A stretch of DNA of 45,520 nucleotides from the NCBI RefSeq assembly GCF_934560975.1, contig NZ_CAKTFO010000022.1:1-45520 (forward strand), read 5' to 3'. Source of the DNA: an uncultured Sphingomonas sp. (GTDB lineage Bacteria; Pseudomonadota; Alphaproteobacteria; Sphingomonadales; Sphingomonadaceae). The number at the start of each line of letters is the position of its first letter. Positions within the stretch are counted from its first letter, which is position 1. The position numbers and the translations under genes were made by a program. Positions 1 to 8,694 of the stretch are shown piece by piece. Below the pieces are notes generated by a model. The model did no database searches. It saw nothing but the letters and a program-made list of their open reading frames with translations, and had not been told where the DNA came from.

Positions 1-204
1 CGGCAGGGTCGCACGGGCGGCATCGTTGGCGACCTGCTGGATCACATGCGCACGCCAGAAATAGCCGCCATAGCTGACGATCCCGGTCAACATGGTCAGG
101 AACGGGGGCAGCACCATCGCGAATTCCAGCAACGCCGTGCCCTTGGTGTCGCGGAGCAGCGACCGTCGCCATGCCCTTCGGTAGAAAGCAGATACTTTAC
201 GCAC
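1..204 (-). CDS. TadE-like pilus assembly protein, N-terminal part (cut by window edge)
   Basis: The 68 visible codons give a basic N-terminus followed by GTALLEFAMVLPPF and a hydrophobic segment, then WRAHVIQQVANDAARATL. This is the layout of TadE/TadG pseudopilin-like proteins: a conserved Glu after a short basic leader, one membrane helix, then an 'AxxAAR' stretch. Known family members belong to Flp/Tad pilus export systems and sit in the inner membrane. The start is GTG at 204, chosen because a GGGGAGG ribosome site lies six bases upstream; an ATG further upstream is in another frame. The C-terminus lies outside the window, so length and completeness are unknown. Rlm B is transcribed away from it on the other strand. 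Confidence 0.75.
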   Translation of the reverse strand, partial: MRKVSAFYRRAWRRSLLRDTKGTALLEFAMVLPPFLTMLTGIVSYGGYFWRAHVIQQVANDAARATLP

Positions 205-346
205 ACAGGTCCTCCCCAAGACTGTGTCATGGTCCTTGCATGGGAAGGAGACAGGGAATCCTAAACGCCCGACCCCGATCGCGTCCGTTGTGGATCGATC
301 ACGCGGGCTTGCTTTCCGGCGCGATCCTCCACAAGCAGCGCGGATC

Positions 347-1093
347 ATGCGTCGCGGTCATCGTCCTTCAGTCGCCCCATCCAGTCGCCCCCGTTTCTGG
401 GGGCGTCACGCCGTTTCGGCGGCGCTTGCCAATCCGGAGCGAACTGTGCGCCGGGTGTGGGGCACGCGCGAGGCGCTGGCCTCGTTCGGGACCTTTCCAT
501 CGGACCTGCCGGTAACCTTTGCCGAAGTGGCGGACCTCGGCCGGCTGGTGCCGGCCGACGCGCCCCACCAGGGCGTGGTGATCGAGGTGGAGTCGCTGGA
601 GGACATCTGGCTGGGCGACCTGCTGGATCGTGGGGCGAATGATCGTCGTCCGCTGCTGGTGCTGGATCAGGTGACGGACCCGCACAATGTCGGCGCGGTG
701 CTGCGTTCGGCAGCGGCGTTCGACGCGCTGGGGATCGTCACGCAGGACCGGCACGCGCCGCCCGAATCGGGTGCGCTAGCCCGCGCCGCCTCGGGTGCGC
801 TCGAACTCGTGCCCTGGACCCGCGTCGTCAACCTGGCCCGCGCCCTCGACGAAATCGGCGAGGCGGGTTTCTGGCGCATCGGCCTGACCGGCGCGGCCAA
901 CCAGACGCTGGACCAGGCGATCGGCACCGCCCGCGTCGCCCTGGTGCTGGGTGCCGAGGGCGAAGGCATGCGCCAGAATACGGAGGCGCATTGCGACGAA
1001 CTGGCGAAGCTGCCGATCAGCCCCAAGGTCGAAAGCCTCAACATCTCCAACGCCGCCGCCATCGCCCTCTACGCGGTGGCGACACGCGGCTGA
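347..1093 (+). CDS. rlmB: 23S rRNA 2'-O-ribose methyltransferase, RlmB/SpoU family
   Basis: A 248-aa SPOUT methyltransferase. The N-terminal ~80 residues resemble the L30e-like substrate-binding domain (starting FWGRHAVSAAL). The C-terminal knotted domain carries all three SpoU motifs: motif 1 DPHNVGAVLRSA, motif 2 VLGAEGEGM and motif 3 LPISPKVESLNISNAAAIAL. Family members methylate a guanosine ribose in 23S rRNA (G2251 in E. coli) using S-adenosylmethionine. The usual length of about 245-250 aa supports ATG 347 over an in-frame GTG at 224; the ribosome site is weak. The exact target is inferred; other TrmH/SpoU enzymes share these motifs. Confidence 0.88.
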   Translation: MRRGHRPSVAPSSRPRFWGRHAVSAALANPERTVRRVWGTREALASFGTFPSDLPVTFAEVADLGRLVPADAPHQGVVIEVESLEDIWLGDLLDRGANDRRPLLVLDQVTDPHNVGAVLRSAAAFDALGIVTQDRHAPPESGALARAASGALELVPWTRVVNLARALDEIGEAGFWRIGLTGAANQTLDQAIGTARVALVLGAEGEGMRQNTEAHCDELAKLPISPKVESLNISNAAAIALYAVATRG

Positions 1094-1118
1094 CGTTCGG
1101 GAGAGACCGGGCGCCGGG

Positions 1119-1436
1119 TCAGTCCTCCGCCGCGATGCGGATGCGCAGGCCGTCCAGGGCGGCGTCGAACGTCACTTGGCACGACAGGCGCGAGGTTTCG
1201 TCGCGGTCGTCGGAAATGGCGAGCAGGTCGTCCTCGTCCTCGCTCATCGCCGGCAGCTTGCCGACAAAGGCCGGGTCGATATGGACGTGGCAGGTCGCGC
1301 AGGAGCAGCAGCCGCCGCACAGGGCCAGCAGTTCGTCGATGCCCGCGTCGCGCACGACCTCCATCACCGACAGGCCGGCTTCGCCCTCGATCTCGCGCTC
1401 CTCGCCTTGGCGGGTGACGACGATAAGCTTGGGCAT
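1119..1436 (-). CDS. 2Fe-2S ferredoxin, adrenodoxin/FdxB type
   Basis: A 105-aa soluble electron carrier with the ligand spacing of vertebrate-type [2Fe-2S] ferredoxins: Cys-x5-Cys-x2-Cys in ALCGGCCSCATCHVHI, and a fourth Cys about 36 residues later in RLSCQV. Two extra Cys residues lie within or next to the first loop (GGCCS), which is slightly unusual. Such ferredoxins feed electrons to cytochromes P450, to hydroxylating oxygenases or to Fe-S assembly. No partner reductase or oxygenase is adjacent, so the physiological partner is unknown. It converges with rlmB and diverges from the glycosylase gene. Confidence 0.87.
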   Translation of the reverse strand: MPKLIVVTRQGEEREIEGEAGLSVMEVVRDAGIDELLALCGGCCSCATCHVHIDPAFVGKLPAMSEDEDDLLAISDDRDETSRLSCQVTFDAALDGLRIRIAAED

Positions 1437-1511
1437 TGCAAGGACCTTTCCTAAATTCAGAAGCGGGCGCCGTATGTCGCGGCTGGCAGCCCAACGCAAT
1501 CGGGAGGACGG

Positions 1512-2156
1512 ATGGGGCTCACGGCTGAACAGCTGAAACACAGTCTGGATGCATTGGCGGCGATCGAGCCCGCCTTTGCGCGCGGGCTGGAGCGGCATGG
1601 CTATCCCGAACCGCGCATCCGCCCGCGCGGGCATGAGACATTGCTGCGGACCATCATCGGCCAGCAGGTCAGCGTATCCGCCGCATCCGCCATCTGGAAC
1701 CGGATGGAGGCAGCGGTCGGCCCCGGCCTGGATCCGGTGGTGCTGGCCGCCGCGCCCGACGTCCTGCTACGCGAAGCCGGCCTGTCGCGGCAGAAGATCT
1801 CTTACGTGAAGAGCCTGGCCGAACTGGTGGCGAGCGACGCGCTGGACCTCCACGCCTTGCCGGAGGACGATGAGCAGGCGGTGGCCGAACTGGTCAGGAT
1901 CAAGGGCGTCGGCCGCTGGTCGGCGGAAATCTACCTGCTGTTCGCGGAAGGGCGCGGCGACATGTGGCCGGCCGGCGATCTGGCAGTGCAGGAGGAGGTG
2001 GGGCAGTTGCTCGGCCATGATGCGCGCCCGTCCGAAAAGCAGGTGCGCGACCTGGCCGAGGCGTGGCGTCCGCATCGGGGCGCGGCGGCGATCTTTGCCT
2101 GGCATCATTATGGCCGACGCATCGCCGCCGGCCGCGCCGACAAGCTGCCGGTCTAG
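1512..2156 (+). CDS. DNA-3-methyladenine glycosylase, AlkA-like (HhH-GPD)
   Basis: A 214-aa member of the helix-hairpin-helix glycosylase superfamily. The hairpin motif LVRIKGVGRWSAEIYLLF is near residues 128-145 and is followed by WPAGDLAVQ, which supplies the catalytic Asp typical of AlkA-type monofunctional glycosylases. The family excises alkylated purines during base excision repair. TIIGQQVSVSAASAIW near residues 47-62 is the usual N-terminal helical signature. There is no N-terminal Ada domain, so this is a stand-alone glycosylase. It overlaps the end of the convergent nucleotidyltransferase gene by four bases. Confidence 0.88.
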   Translation: MGLTAEQLKHSLDALAAIEPAFARGLERHGYPEPRIRPRGHETLLRTIIGQQVSVSAASAIWNRMEAAVGPGLDPVVLAAAPDVLLREAGLSRQKISYVKSLAELVASDALDLHALPEDDEQAVAELVRIKGVGRWSAEIYLLFAEGRGDMWPAGDLAVQEEVGQLLGHDARPSEKQVRDLAEAWRPHRGAAAIFAWHHYGRRIAAGRADKLPV

Positions 2157-2953
2157 CCGCGCCGGTCCAGGATTGCGGTCGCCAACGCATGGTCGCTGGG
2201 CTTGTCCACATCGATGCCCGCCTCCGCAAAGGGCAGCGCCACCGGCACGGCATGGAAGCCGAGCCGGCGCGCGGCACGGCGCATCGCCCCCCGCAGCGTG
2301 ATGGTGCGGGTGAGCGCGCGAATCGCCAGCCAGGCACCGAAATGCCACACCAGCTTGATCGCTTTCTTGCGGTCCTGTTCCACCCCGCTCCACGCCTTGA
2401 GCGCGATGGCGGCGCGGTCGGTGCGCAGCGCGAACAGGTTGGCGCCGGTCCACCTGCCGTCCGAAAAGGACAGCCAGGTGCGGCGATTGTCGGGGTAGGC
2501 GGCGAGCAGCACCGCGCTGTTGACCATGCCTACCGCCACATCGCCCGCGCCCGCCCCAGCGTACCCATCGGCGCCCGCGATGAAATGTTCCACCATCTCC
2601 ACGGTGAGCAGCGGATGATCGGCGGTCGTGGCCAGCACCGGCCAGGGCGCCGCCTGCGTCCCGGCTACCGCCGCGATGCTGCTGGCGATGCCCCGTGTCG
2701 AACATGCGGTGGCCACGCGCGGGTTGGCGCCGAGCCAGGCGCAATCGCCGACCAGCAACTGCTCGGGCTGTTGCGCGAGGATCAGCACCCGCGCCACAGA
2801 GGGGGACGCCAGCAGGGTGCGCGCCACGCGGGCCAGCATCGCCTCCCCTGCGATCGGCACAAGCGCCTTCCACTCCTGCCCGAAGGCGGCGGCGAGCGGA
2901 TCGGTGCCGGGCCGCTGCCCCGCCAGCAATATGGCCGTCCAGTCCCGGCTCAT
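2153..2953 (-). CDS. MobA/IspD-like nucleotidyltransferase family protein
   Basis: A 266-aa protein beginning with AILLAGQRPG and then KALVPIAGEAML, the nucleotide-binding signature of the NTP-transferase superfamily (MobA, IspD, KdsB and sugar-nucleotide pyrophosphorylases). The real substrate cannot be read from the motif. Its ATG overlaps the stop of the upstream tetR gene (ATGA), so the two are very likely co-transcribed and translationally coupled. That makes it a possible accessory of the efflux locus, although the link may be incidental. The C-terminal half (after about residue 170) contains no motif I recognise. Confidence 0.7.
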   Translation of the reverse strand: MSRDWTAILLAGQRPGTDPLAAAFGQEWKALVPIAGEAMLARVARTLLASPSVARVLILAQQPEQLLVGDCAWLGANPRVATACSTRGIASSIAAVAGTQAAPWPVLATTADHPLLTVEMVEHFIAGADGYAGAGAGDVAVGMVNSAVLLAAYPDNRRTWLSFSDGRWTGANLFALRTDRAAIALKAWSGVEQDRKKAIKLVWHFGAWLAIRALTRTITLRGAMRRAARRLGFHAVPVALPFAEAGIDVDKPSDHALATAILDRRG

Positions 2954-3585
2954 GCCCGCGCGGGGCCCCATGCGCGCATGAAGATATCCACCGCCTCCGC
3001 TACCTCCGCATCAGGATCGGCGGCCTCGACCATTCTCGGCCGCCACAAACGATCAAGATAGCAGCCCGACTGGCACAAGGCGAAGAACTGGCGCGCGGCC
3101 AGGTGCGAATCGCCCTGCCGCAGGCGTCCCGCCGCCATCTCCTCCTCCAGGTAGCGGGCCAGGCGCGCCCGCGAACGATCGGGCCCACGGGCGGCGAACG
3201 TCTCGCCCAGCGCCGGAAACCGTTCCACCTCCGCCACGATCAGGCGGTGCAACGCCATCGAATCGCGCGACAGGATCTTGCGCAACACCACCCGCCCGAA
3301 CCGGGTCAGCGCCGCCGCCGTGCCCCCCTCCGGGATCAGCGCCTCGTCCAGCGCCTGTTGAAAGGCCGCAATCTTGCTGTCCAGAACGGCGGCGAACAGG
3401 TCTTCCTTGGACGGGAAATAGGTCCACAACGTCGTCTTGGACCCGCCCAGCTCGGCCGCGATGGTCGACATGGAGGTGTTGGCGAAGCCCCGCTCGGTAA
3501 AGGACCGTTCCGCCACTTCCAGGATCGCACGGCGGCGGTCCGCCTTGCGCGCGGCGCGGCGGTCAATGGCGTCGATCACATCCAC
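2950..3585 (-). CDS. TetR-family transcriptional repressor of the adjacent EmrAB-NodT pump
   Basis: A 211-aa TetR-type regulator. The N-terminal helix-turn-helix is clear (RRAILEVAERSFTERGF, then TSMSTIAAELGGSKTTLWTY, then FPSKEDLFAAVLD). The C-terminal ~140 residues form the variable ligand and dimer domain. It is divergent from the NodT-emrA-emrB operon with a shared 95-bp spacer, the usual arrangement for a repressor of a drug exporter. The chosen start is GTG 3585. A TTGTCA-N16-TATAGT promoter on this strand (3620-3593) places the expected transcript start almost on this GTG, so the message may be leaderless. GTG 3579 is an alternative start. Confidence 0.82.
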   Translation of the reverse strand: MDVIDAIDRRAARKADRRRAILEVAERSFTERGFANTSMSTIAAELGGSKTTLWTYFPSKEDLFAAVLDSKIAAFQQALDEALIPEGGTAAALTRFGRVVLRKILSRDSMALHRLIVAEVERFPALGETFAARGPDRSRARLARYLEEEMAAGRLRQGDSHLAARQFFALCQSGCYLDRLWRPRMVEAADPDAEVAEAVDIFMRAWGPARA

Positions 3586-3588
3586 AAG

Positions 3589-3620
3589 CAATACTATACT
3601 GTACGGTTCGATATTGACAA
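3589..3620 (-). promoter_or_regulatory. tetR promoter and probable TetR operator in the divergent spacer
   Basis: On the minus strand TTGTCA (3620-3615) and TATAGT (3598-3593) are separated by 16 bp, a good sigma70 promoter for tetR. An inverted repeat CAATA (3589-3593) / TATTG (3612-3616) spans the same DNA, a 28-bp footprint-sized site, and is a plausible operator. On the plus strand TTGACA (3614-3619) overlaps the same site and could serve the efflux operon, although no good -10 follows. Binding by TetR is inferred from position only. Confidence 0.55.
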
Positions 3621-3679
3621 GGTGAAAGCCAGCGCGCATCTGTGTTCGCGTACGCAACGGTACAGGCTTTTCGCACAAC

Positions 3680-5089
3680 ATGTTCTCTCGCTCGGCTCGC
3701 CTTCTGGTGATCGGTGCAGTGCTGCCGCTGGCGGCCTGCGCGCCGAATCTCGGCGACACACCGCAGCCACGTTCCGCCGCCAGCCTTGCCGCCACGCGCA
3801 GCCTGCCGAACGAGGCGGGCGCGTGGCCGGGCGACGGCTGGTGGCAGCGTTATGGCGATCCGCAACTCAGCCAACTGATCGAGGAAGGCCTCGCCGGCGC
3901 GCCGGACCTGTCCGCCGCCGCCGCGCGGCTGGCCCGGGCGGAAGGCGTGGTGCGCAGTGCCGGCGGGCGGCTCGGCCCCAGCCTGGTTGCGGAGGGCAGC
4001 GCCGGCAAGGTCAAGCAGAGCTACAATAACGGCTTCCCCCGCGAATTCCTGCCGCAGGGGTGGAGGGACACCGGCACGCTCAACGTGCAGGGCGGGTTCG
4101 ATCTTGACCTGTGGGGCCGCAATCGCGCCAGCCTGCGCGCCGCCGTGGCGGACCGCGACGCCGCCCGGATCGAGGCGCAGCAGGCGCGTATCACTCTCGC
4201 CGCGTCCATCGCCGAGGCGTATGCCGAACTGGCGCGGCTTTACAGCACCCGCGACGTGACCGAGGAAGCGGTGCGGATCCAGGGCGACACCGCCGAACTG
4301 GTGGCGCAGCGGGTGCGCAACGGGCTCGACACCGAAGGGCAGCGTCGCCAGGCGCAGAGCCAGGTGCCCGCCGCCCGCGCCGACCTTGGCGCGGTGGACG
4401 AACAGATCACCACCACCCGCAATCGCATCGCCGCGCTGATCGGCGCCGGTCCCGATCGCGGGCTCGCCATCGCCCGGCCGCTTCTGTCCGCGCTGGCCCC
4501 CGCCGCCCTGCCGGCCTCCGCCGGGATCGACCTGGTCGCGCGCCGGCCCGACATCGCCGCCGCCCGCGCCCGGGTGGAGGCGGCCGGCGAACGGATCAAG
4601 GTCGCCCATGCGGCTTTCTATCCCGACATCAGCCTGCAGGGGCTGGTCGGCTTCCAGGCGCTCGGCTTCGGCAATGTGCTAAAGCAGGGCTCGCTCTACG
4701 GCAATGTCGGCCCGGCCATCTCGCTGCCGATCTTCGACCAGGGGCAGCGTTCGGGCGACTACCGCGTCGCGCGCGCCGATTATGATGCGGCGGTGGCCGA
4801 TTATGACGGCACGCTGATCCAGGCCCTGCGCGAGGTTGCCGACGCGGTCGCCAGCCGCAACGCGCTGGGCCAGCAGTTGAGCGATGCGCGCGCCTCGCTG
4901 GCCGACAGCCGCCAAGCCTATGAAATCGCACGGCTGCGCTACAAAGCGGGATTGTCCACCTTTCTCGACGTGCTGTCGGCGGAGCAGAGCGTGATCGCCG
5001 CCCGCCGGCGCGAATCAGATCTTTCCGCGCGCGCCTTCACGCTGGACGTGACACTGGTGCGTGCGCTTGGCGGCGGGTTCGTCGCATGA
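3680..5089 (+). CDS. NodT-family outer membrane efflux lipoprotein (TolC-like)
   Basis: A 469-aa outer-membrane channel subunit. The signal peptide ends in a lipobox (VLPLAAC, Cys about residue 20), so it should be a lipoprotein. The remainder has the two long heptad-rich repeats of the outer membrane efflux family, with the typical WWQRYGDPQL motif early on and the repeated helix-hairpin regions near residues 60-240 and 270-465. It is first in an operon with the EmrA-like adaptor and EmrB-like transporter, so it probably supplies their exit duct. The RND pair at 35.6-39.9 kb has no channel gene of its own and might share this one (inference). Confidence 0.9.
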   Translation: MFSRSARLLVIGAVLPLAACAPNLGDTPQPRSAASLAATRSLPNEAGAWPGDGWWQRYGDPQLSQLIEEGLAGAPDLSAAAARLARAEGVVRSAGGRLGPSLVAEGSAGKVKQSYNNGFPREFLPQGWRDTGTLNVQGGFDLDLWGRNRASLRAAVADRDAARIEAQQARITLAASIAEAYAELARLYSTRDVTEEAVRIQGDTAELVAQRVRNGLDTEGQRRQAQSQVPAARADLGAVDEQITTTRNRIAALIGAGPDRGLAIARPLLSALAPAALPASAGIDLVARRPDIAAARARVEAAGERIKVAHAAFYPDISLQGLVGFQALGFGNVLKQGSLYGNVGPAISLPIFDQGQRSGDYRVARADYDAAVADYDGTLIQALREVADAVASRNALGQQLSDARASLADSRQAYEIARLRYKAGLSTFLDVLSAEQSVIAARRRESDLSARAFTLDVTLVRALGGGFVA

Positions 5090-5106
5090 CCCTTCAGGAG
5101 CGACCC

Positions 5107-6276
5107 ATGGCGGACCAGCCGGACTTGCGGACCGAGGCAGACGAATTGGCGGGGACGGCGACGACCGACACGCCTGCCGCCCGCCCCACTTTGGCCGCGC
5201 GCCGCCGCCGCTGGCTGACCATCCTGGTGGTGGTGGTGGTGGCGATCGGCCTGCTGGCCACCCTCTACCATTTCCTGATCGGCGCACGGCATGTGTCCAC
5301 CGACAATGCCTATGTCGGCGCGGACACGGCGCAGGTCACCCCGCTCGTCGCGGGCGCGGTGCAGAGCGTGCGCGTGTCCAACACGCAGACCGTGCGCAAG
5401 GGCGACATCCTGGTCACGATCGACCCGGCCGATGCGCGGATCGCGCTCGACCGCGCGCAGGCCGATTATCTCCAGGCGGAGCGCCAGTTCCGCAACGCCA
5501 GCTCGACCGGTGGGGCGTTGCAGGCGGAGGTGACGGCGCGTCAGACCGACATCGCCCGCGCACGCGCCGAGGCGGAGGCCACGCAGGCCCGCTTCGACAA
5601 GGCGCGCGTGGACCTTCAGCGTCGTCAGTCGCTCGCCCGCTCGGGCGCGGTATCGGGCGACGAGCTGACGTCGGCGCGCACGGCCTTCTCCGATGCGCAG
5701 GCGCAGCTGGCGGTCGCCCGCGCGGCCATCGCGCAGGCCGAAGCCAATCGCAGCGCCGCCCGCGAAAATTACAACGCCAACCAGGAACTGGTGCGCGGCT
5801 CGCTTTCCGCCAATCCGGAAGTGGCGGCGGCCCGCGCCCGGCTTGAGGCGGCACGGCTCGATGTCCAGCGCACCGTGATCCGGGCGCCGTTCGACGGCGT
5901 CGTCGCCCAGCGCAACGTGCAGGTCGGCCAGCGCGTAGCACCCGGCACCGCCGTCATGACGGTCGTCCCGATCGACCGCATGTATGTCGATGCGAACTAC
6001 AAGGAAGGCCAGCTGCGCCGCGTCAGCATCGGCCAGAAGGCCCGGCTGGTGTCCGACCTGTATGGCGGCGATGTGGTCTATCACGGCACGGTGAGCGGGC
6101 TTTCGGGCGGCACCGGCTCGGCCTTCGCACTCATTCCGGCCCAGAATGCCACCGGCAACTGGATCAAGGTGGTGCAGCGCGTGCCCGTCCGCATCCTGCT
6201 CGATCCGGCGGAGCTGCGCGCGCACCCCTTGCGCGTCGGTCTGTCGATGGAAGCCACGATTGACCTAGACGATTGA
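5107..6276 (+). CDS. EmrA/HlyD-type periplasmic adaptor of the MFS efflux pump
   Basis: A 389-aa membrane fusion protein. After a ~35-residue cytoplasmic tail comes one hydrophobic anchor (ILVVVVVAIGLLATLY). STDNAYVGADTAQVTPLVAG and VRKGDILVTIDPADA then form the first half of the lipoyl domain. A long coiled-coil hairpin rich in Ala/Gln/Arg follows (about residues 115-230), and TVIRAPFDGVVAQRNVQVGQ closes the lipoyl domain. This is the standard EmrA architecture linking an inner-membrane exporter to a TolC-like duct. ATG 5107 is preferred because AGGAG lies six bases upstream; an in-frame ATG at 5086 overlaps the NodT stop codon but has no such site. Confidence 0.9.
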   Translation: MADQPDLRTEADELAGTATTDTPAARPTLAARRRRWLTILVVVVVAIGLLATLYHFLIGARHVSTDNAYVGADTAQVTPLVAGAVQSVRVSNTQTVRKGDILVTIDPADARIALDRAQADYLQAERQFRNASSTGGALQAEVTARQTDIARARAEAEATQARFDKARVDLQRRQSLARSGAVSGDELTSARTAFSDAQAQLAVARAAIAQAEANRSAARENYNANQELVRGSLSANPEVAAARARLEAARLDVQRTVIRAPFDGVVAQRNVQVGQRVAPGTAVMTVVPIDRMYVDANYKEGQLRRVSIGQKARLVSDLYGGDVVYHGTVSGLSGGTGSAFALIPAQNATGNWIKVVQRVPVRILLDPAELRAHPLRVGLSMEATIDLDD

Positions 6277-6280
6277 TCCG

Positions 6281-7807
6281 ATGGCAGAGGATCAGCCCAA
6301 GGCCCTGACCGGCACCAGCATGTGGCTGGCCGGCGTCGTGCTGGCGCTCAGCAACTTCATGGTGGTGCTCGATACGTCGATCGCCAACGTATCGGTGCCG
6401 CACATCGCCGGCAGCCTCGCCATCTCGCCCGAACAGGGCACGTGGGTGGTGACCAGTTATTCGGTGGCGGAGGCGATCTGCGTGCCGCTGACCGGCTGGC
6501 TGGCGCTGCGCTTCGGCGCGGTGCGGGTGTTCGTGGCGTCCATGATCGGCTTCGCCCTGTTCTCGATCCTGTGCGGCCTGTCGCCCAACCTCGGCATCCT
6601 GGTCGCGGCCCGGATCGGCCAGGGCATTTGCGGCGGTCCGCTGATCCCGCTGACGCAGACCCTGCTGGTCCGCATCTTTCCGCCGGACAAGCGCGGCACC
6701 GCCATGGGGATGTGGGCGATGACGACCGTCGTCGCGCCGGTTGCCGGCCCCGTTCTGGGCGGCACGATCAGCGACAATTGGTCGTGGCACTGGATTTTCT
6801 TCATCAACATCCCGGTCGCCATCGCCTGCCTGGCCGGCGTGTGGGTGTTCCTGCGCCACATCCATACGCCCACCGAGAAGCAGCCGGTCGACGTGGTCGG
6901 CCTGGTCCTGCTGGTGGTATGGGTCGGCGCGCTCCAGATCATGCTGGACACCGGTCGCGATGCCGACTGGTTCGGATCGGCCGCGATCGTCGCGGAGGCT
7001 GTGATCGCCGCGATCGGCTTCGTCGCCTTCGTGATCTGGGAACTGACCGATGCCCATCCGATCGTGGACGTGCGCGTGTTCCGGCATCGCGGCTTCAGCG
7101 CGGCGGTGGTGGCGCTGGCGGTCTGCTATGGCACCTTCTTCTCCAGCGTGGTGGTGACGCCGCAATGGTTGCAGGGGTTCATGGGCTATACCGCGCAATG
7201 GGCGGGCTATGTGCTGGCGTGGCAGGGCGCGTTCGCGGTGGTGATGTCGCCCATCGTCGGCAAGCTGACGGGCAAGTTCGATCCCCGCCTGCTGGTCAGC
7301 GGGGGCATGATCTGGCTCGCCTTCGCCCTGTTCCAGCGGACCAACTGGACCGCCGAGGCCGATTACTGGACCCTGGCCATCCCGCACATGCTGAACGGCC
7401 TGGGCCTGCCATTCTTCTTCGTGCCGATCACCATCCTGTCCCTGTCCGCCGTGCTGCCCAAGGAAACCGCGTCGGCCGCCGGTCTGTCCAGCTTCGTGCG
7501 CACGCTGGCCGGCGCGGTGGGCACCTCGATCGCCACCACCATGTGGGCCGATCAGGAGCAGGCGAGCCGTGCCAACCTGAGCGGGCTGATCCACACCACC
7601 TCCACCGCCGCCAACAACCTGGCGATGCAGGGAATGGGCGCGGATCAGCAGCGCGGCTTGCTGGAACGGTTGGTGGAGGAGCAAGCGGTGGTGATCGCCA
7701 CCACCCACCTGTTCGAGGTGGGCACGGTGTTGCTGCTCTTCGCCGCCGCGATCGTGTGGCTGGTGCCGAAACCGCGCAAGGCGGTCGATACCTCGGCTGC
7801 CCACTGA
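6281..7807 (+). CDS. EmrB/QacA-type MFS drug exporter (DHA2, 14 TM)
   Basis: A 508-aa proton-driven transporter. FMVVLDTSIANVSVPHIAG in helix 1 is the DHA2 signature (the Asp is conserved), and APVAGPVLGGTISDNWSW is motif C in helix 5, typical of antiporters. About 14 hydrophobic segments can be counted. It begins four bases after the adaptor stop codon and completes a NodT-EmrA-EmrB tripartite exporter. EmrB relatives export hydrophobic or weakly acidic toxic compounds; the substrate here is unknown. Expression is probably held down by the divergent TetR protein. Confidence 0.92.
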   Translation: MAEDQPKALTGTSMWLAGVVLALSNFMVVLDTSIANVSVPHIAGSLAISPEQGTWVVTSYSVAEAICVPLTGWLALRFGAVRVFVASMIGFALFSILCGLSPNLGILVAARIGQGICGGPLIPLTQTLLVRIFPPDKRGTAMGMWAMTTVVAPVAGPVLGGTISDNWSWHWIFFINIPVAIACLAGVWVFLRHIHTPTEKQPVDVVGLVLLVVWVGALQIMLDTGRDADWFGSAAIVAEAVIAAIGFVAFVIWELTDAHPIVDVRVFRHRGFSAAVVALAVCYGTFFSSVVVTPQWLQGFMGYTAQWAGYVLAWQGAFAVVMSPIVGKLTGKFDPRLLVSGGMIWLAFALFQRTNWTAEADYWTLAIPHMLNGLGLPFFFVPITILSLSAVLPKETASAAGLSSFVRTLAGAVGTSIATTMWADQEQASRANLSGLIHTTSTAANNLAMQGMGADQQRGLLERLVEEQAVVIATTHLFEVGTVLLLFAAAIVWLVPKPRKAVDTSAAH

Positions 7808-7895
7808 TCGCCCGAAAAGGGCCGCATTGCACGGGCATCGACGCACCCCATATTGGCAGGCGCGCGGATCGCGCCGGTGGGTAAAGGAACAGTGT

Positions 7896-8663
7896 GTGAG
7901 CGGAATGACGGTCAAGCCCAGTTTCTGGCGGCGGGAACATTATCTCGACCGGATGAACCTGAAGCAGCTGGTGGTCGCTTATTTCCAGTATCCGGCGGTG
8001 ATCGCCTACCTGCTGCTCGCCGCTCTCTCGACGGCTGTGTGGTTCGCATTCCCGGCTGGCGCATTGGCGACGATCGCCTCGGTCGGGGTGGCGATCGTCC
8101 TGTATCCGTTGGTCTGGTATGCGCTGCATCGCTGGGTGCTGCACAGCCAGTGGATGTACAAGATGCCCCTGCTCGCCGCCACCTGGAAGCGGATCCACTA
8201 CGACCATCATCAGGACCCCAACCGGCTGGAGATCCTGTTCGGCGCGCTCCACACGACGGTGCCGACCATCGCGCTGGCGACCGCGCCGATCGGCTATCTG
8301 TTCGGCGGCGTCGGCGGTGCGGCTTCGGGCTTCGCGGCGGGGCTGCTGATGACCTGCTTCTACGAATTCTGCCATTGCATCCAGCATCTGGCCTACACGC
8401 CCAGGCATCCTTTGCTGGTGAAGATGAAGCAACGGCACATGGCGCATCACTTTCATGACGAAACCGGCAATTTCGGCATCACCAACTTCTTCTGGGATCG
8501 CCTGTTCGGCACCAGCTACGAAAAGGTGAGCCAGCGCAAGAAGAGCGCGACCGTGTTCAACCTGGGCTACACGCCGGAAGTGGCGGAACGGTATCCCTGG
8601 GTGTCCAAGCTGTCCGGCGGCGTCGCCACGGGCCATCCCTCCAGCCGTATTCGCCAGAAGTAA
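7896..8663 (+). CDS. Fatty acid hydroxylase / sterol desaturase superfamily membrane enzyme
   Basis: A 255-aa integral membrane di-iron enzyme with the expected His clusters in order: HRWVLH, HYDHH, HCIQH and HMAHHFHDE, all on the cytoplasmic side between predicted helix pairs (two hydrophobic segments near residues 30-80 and two near 125-165). This order matches fatty-acid 2-hydroxylase (FA2H/Scs7)-like members, which hydroxylate acyl chains of sphingolipids. 2-hydroxymyristate is a hallmark acyl chain of sphingomonad glycosphingolipids, so that role is attractive but inferred. GTG 7896 is preferred, with AGGA seven bases upstream; ATG 7905 is an alternative. It lies just before the GNAT-type gene but has its own terminator. 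Confidence 0.82.
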   Translation: MSGMTVKPSFWRREHYLDRMNLKQLVVAYFQYPAVIAYLLLAALSTAVWFAFPAGALATIASVGVAIVLYPLVWYALHRWVLHSQWMYKMPLLAATWKRIHYDHHQDPNRLEILFGALHTTVPTIALATAPIGYLFGGVGGAASGFAAGLLMTCFYEFCHCIQHLAYTPRHPLLVKMKQRHMAHHFHDETGNFGITNFFWDRLFGTSYEKVSQRKKSATVFNLGYTPEVAERYPWVSKLSGGVATGHPSSRIRQK

Positions 8664-8694
8664 GCGACCGGCGGCGGATCCGGCACCAGATCGG

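Noticed and set aside
205..346. Possible tRNA or small RNA between the TadE-like gene and rlmB
   Set aside because: No TpsiC-arm consensus or cloverleaf pairing is visible; it looks like an ordinary divergent spacer.
5086..5106. Earlier ATG for the EmrA-like adaptor overlapping the NodT stop
   Set aside because: ATG 5107 has AGGAG at ideal distance and the extra seven residues add nothing recognisable; the earlier start remains possible.
6164..7915. Very long open frame on the minus strand opposite the EmrB-like transporter
   Set aside because: It is antisense to a clear 14-helix transporter, its translation is rich in His/Gln/Arg repeats without domains, and such frames arise from high GC at third positions.
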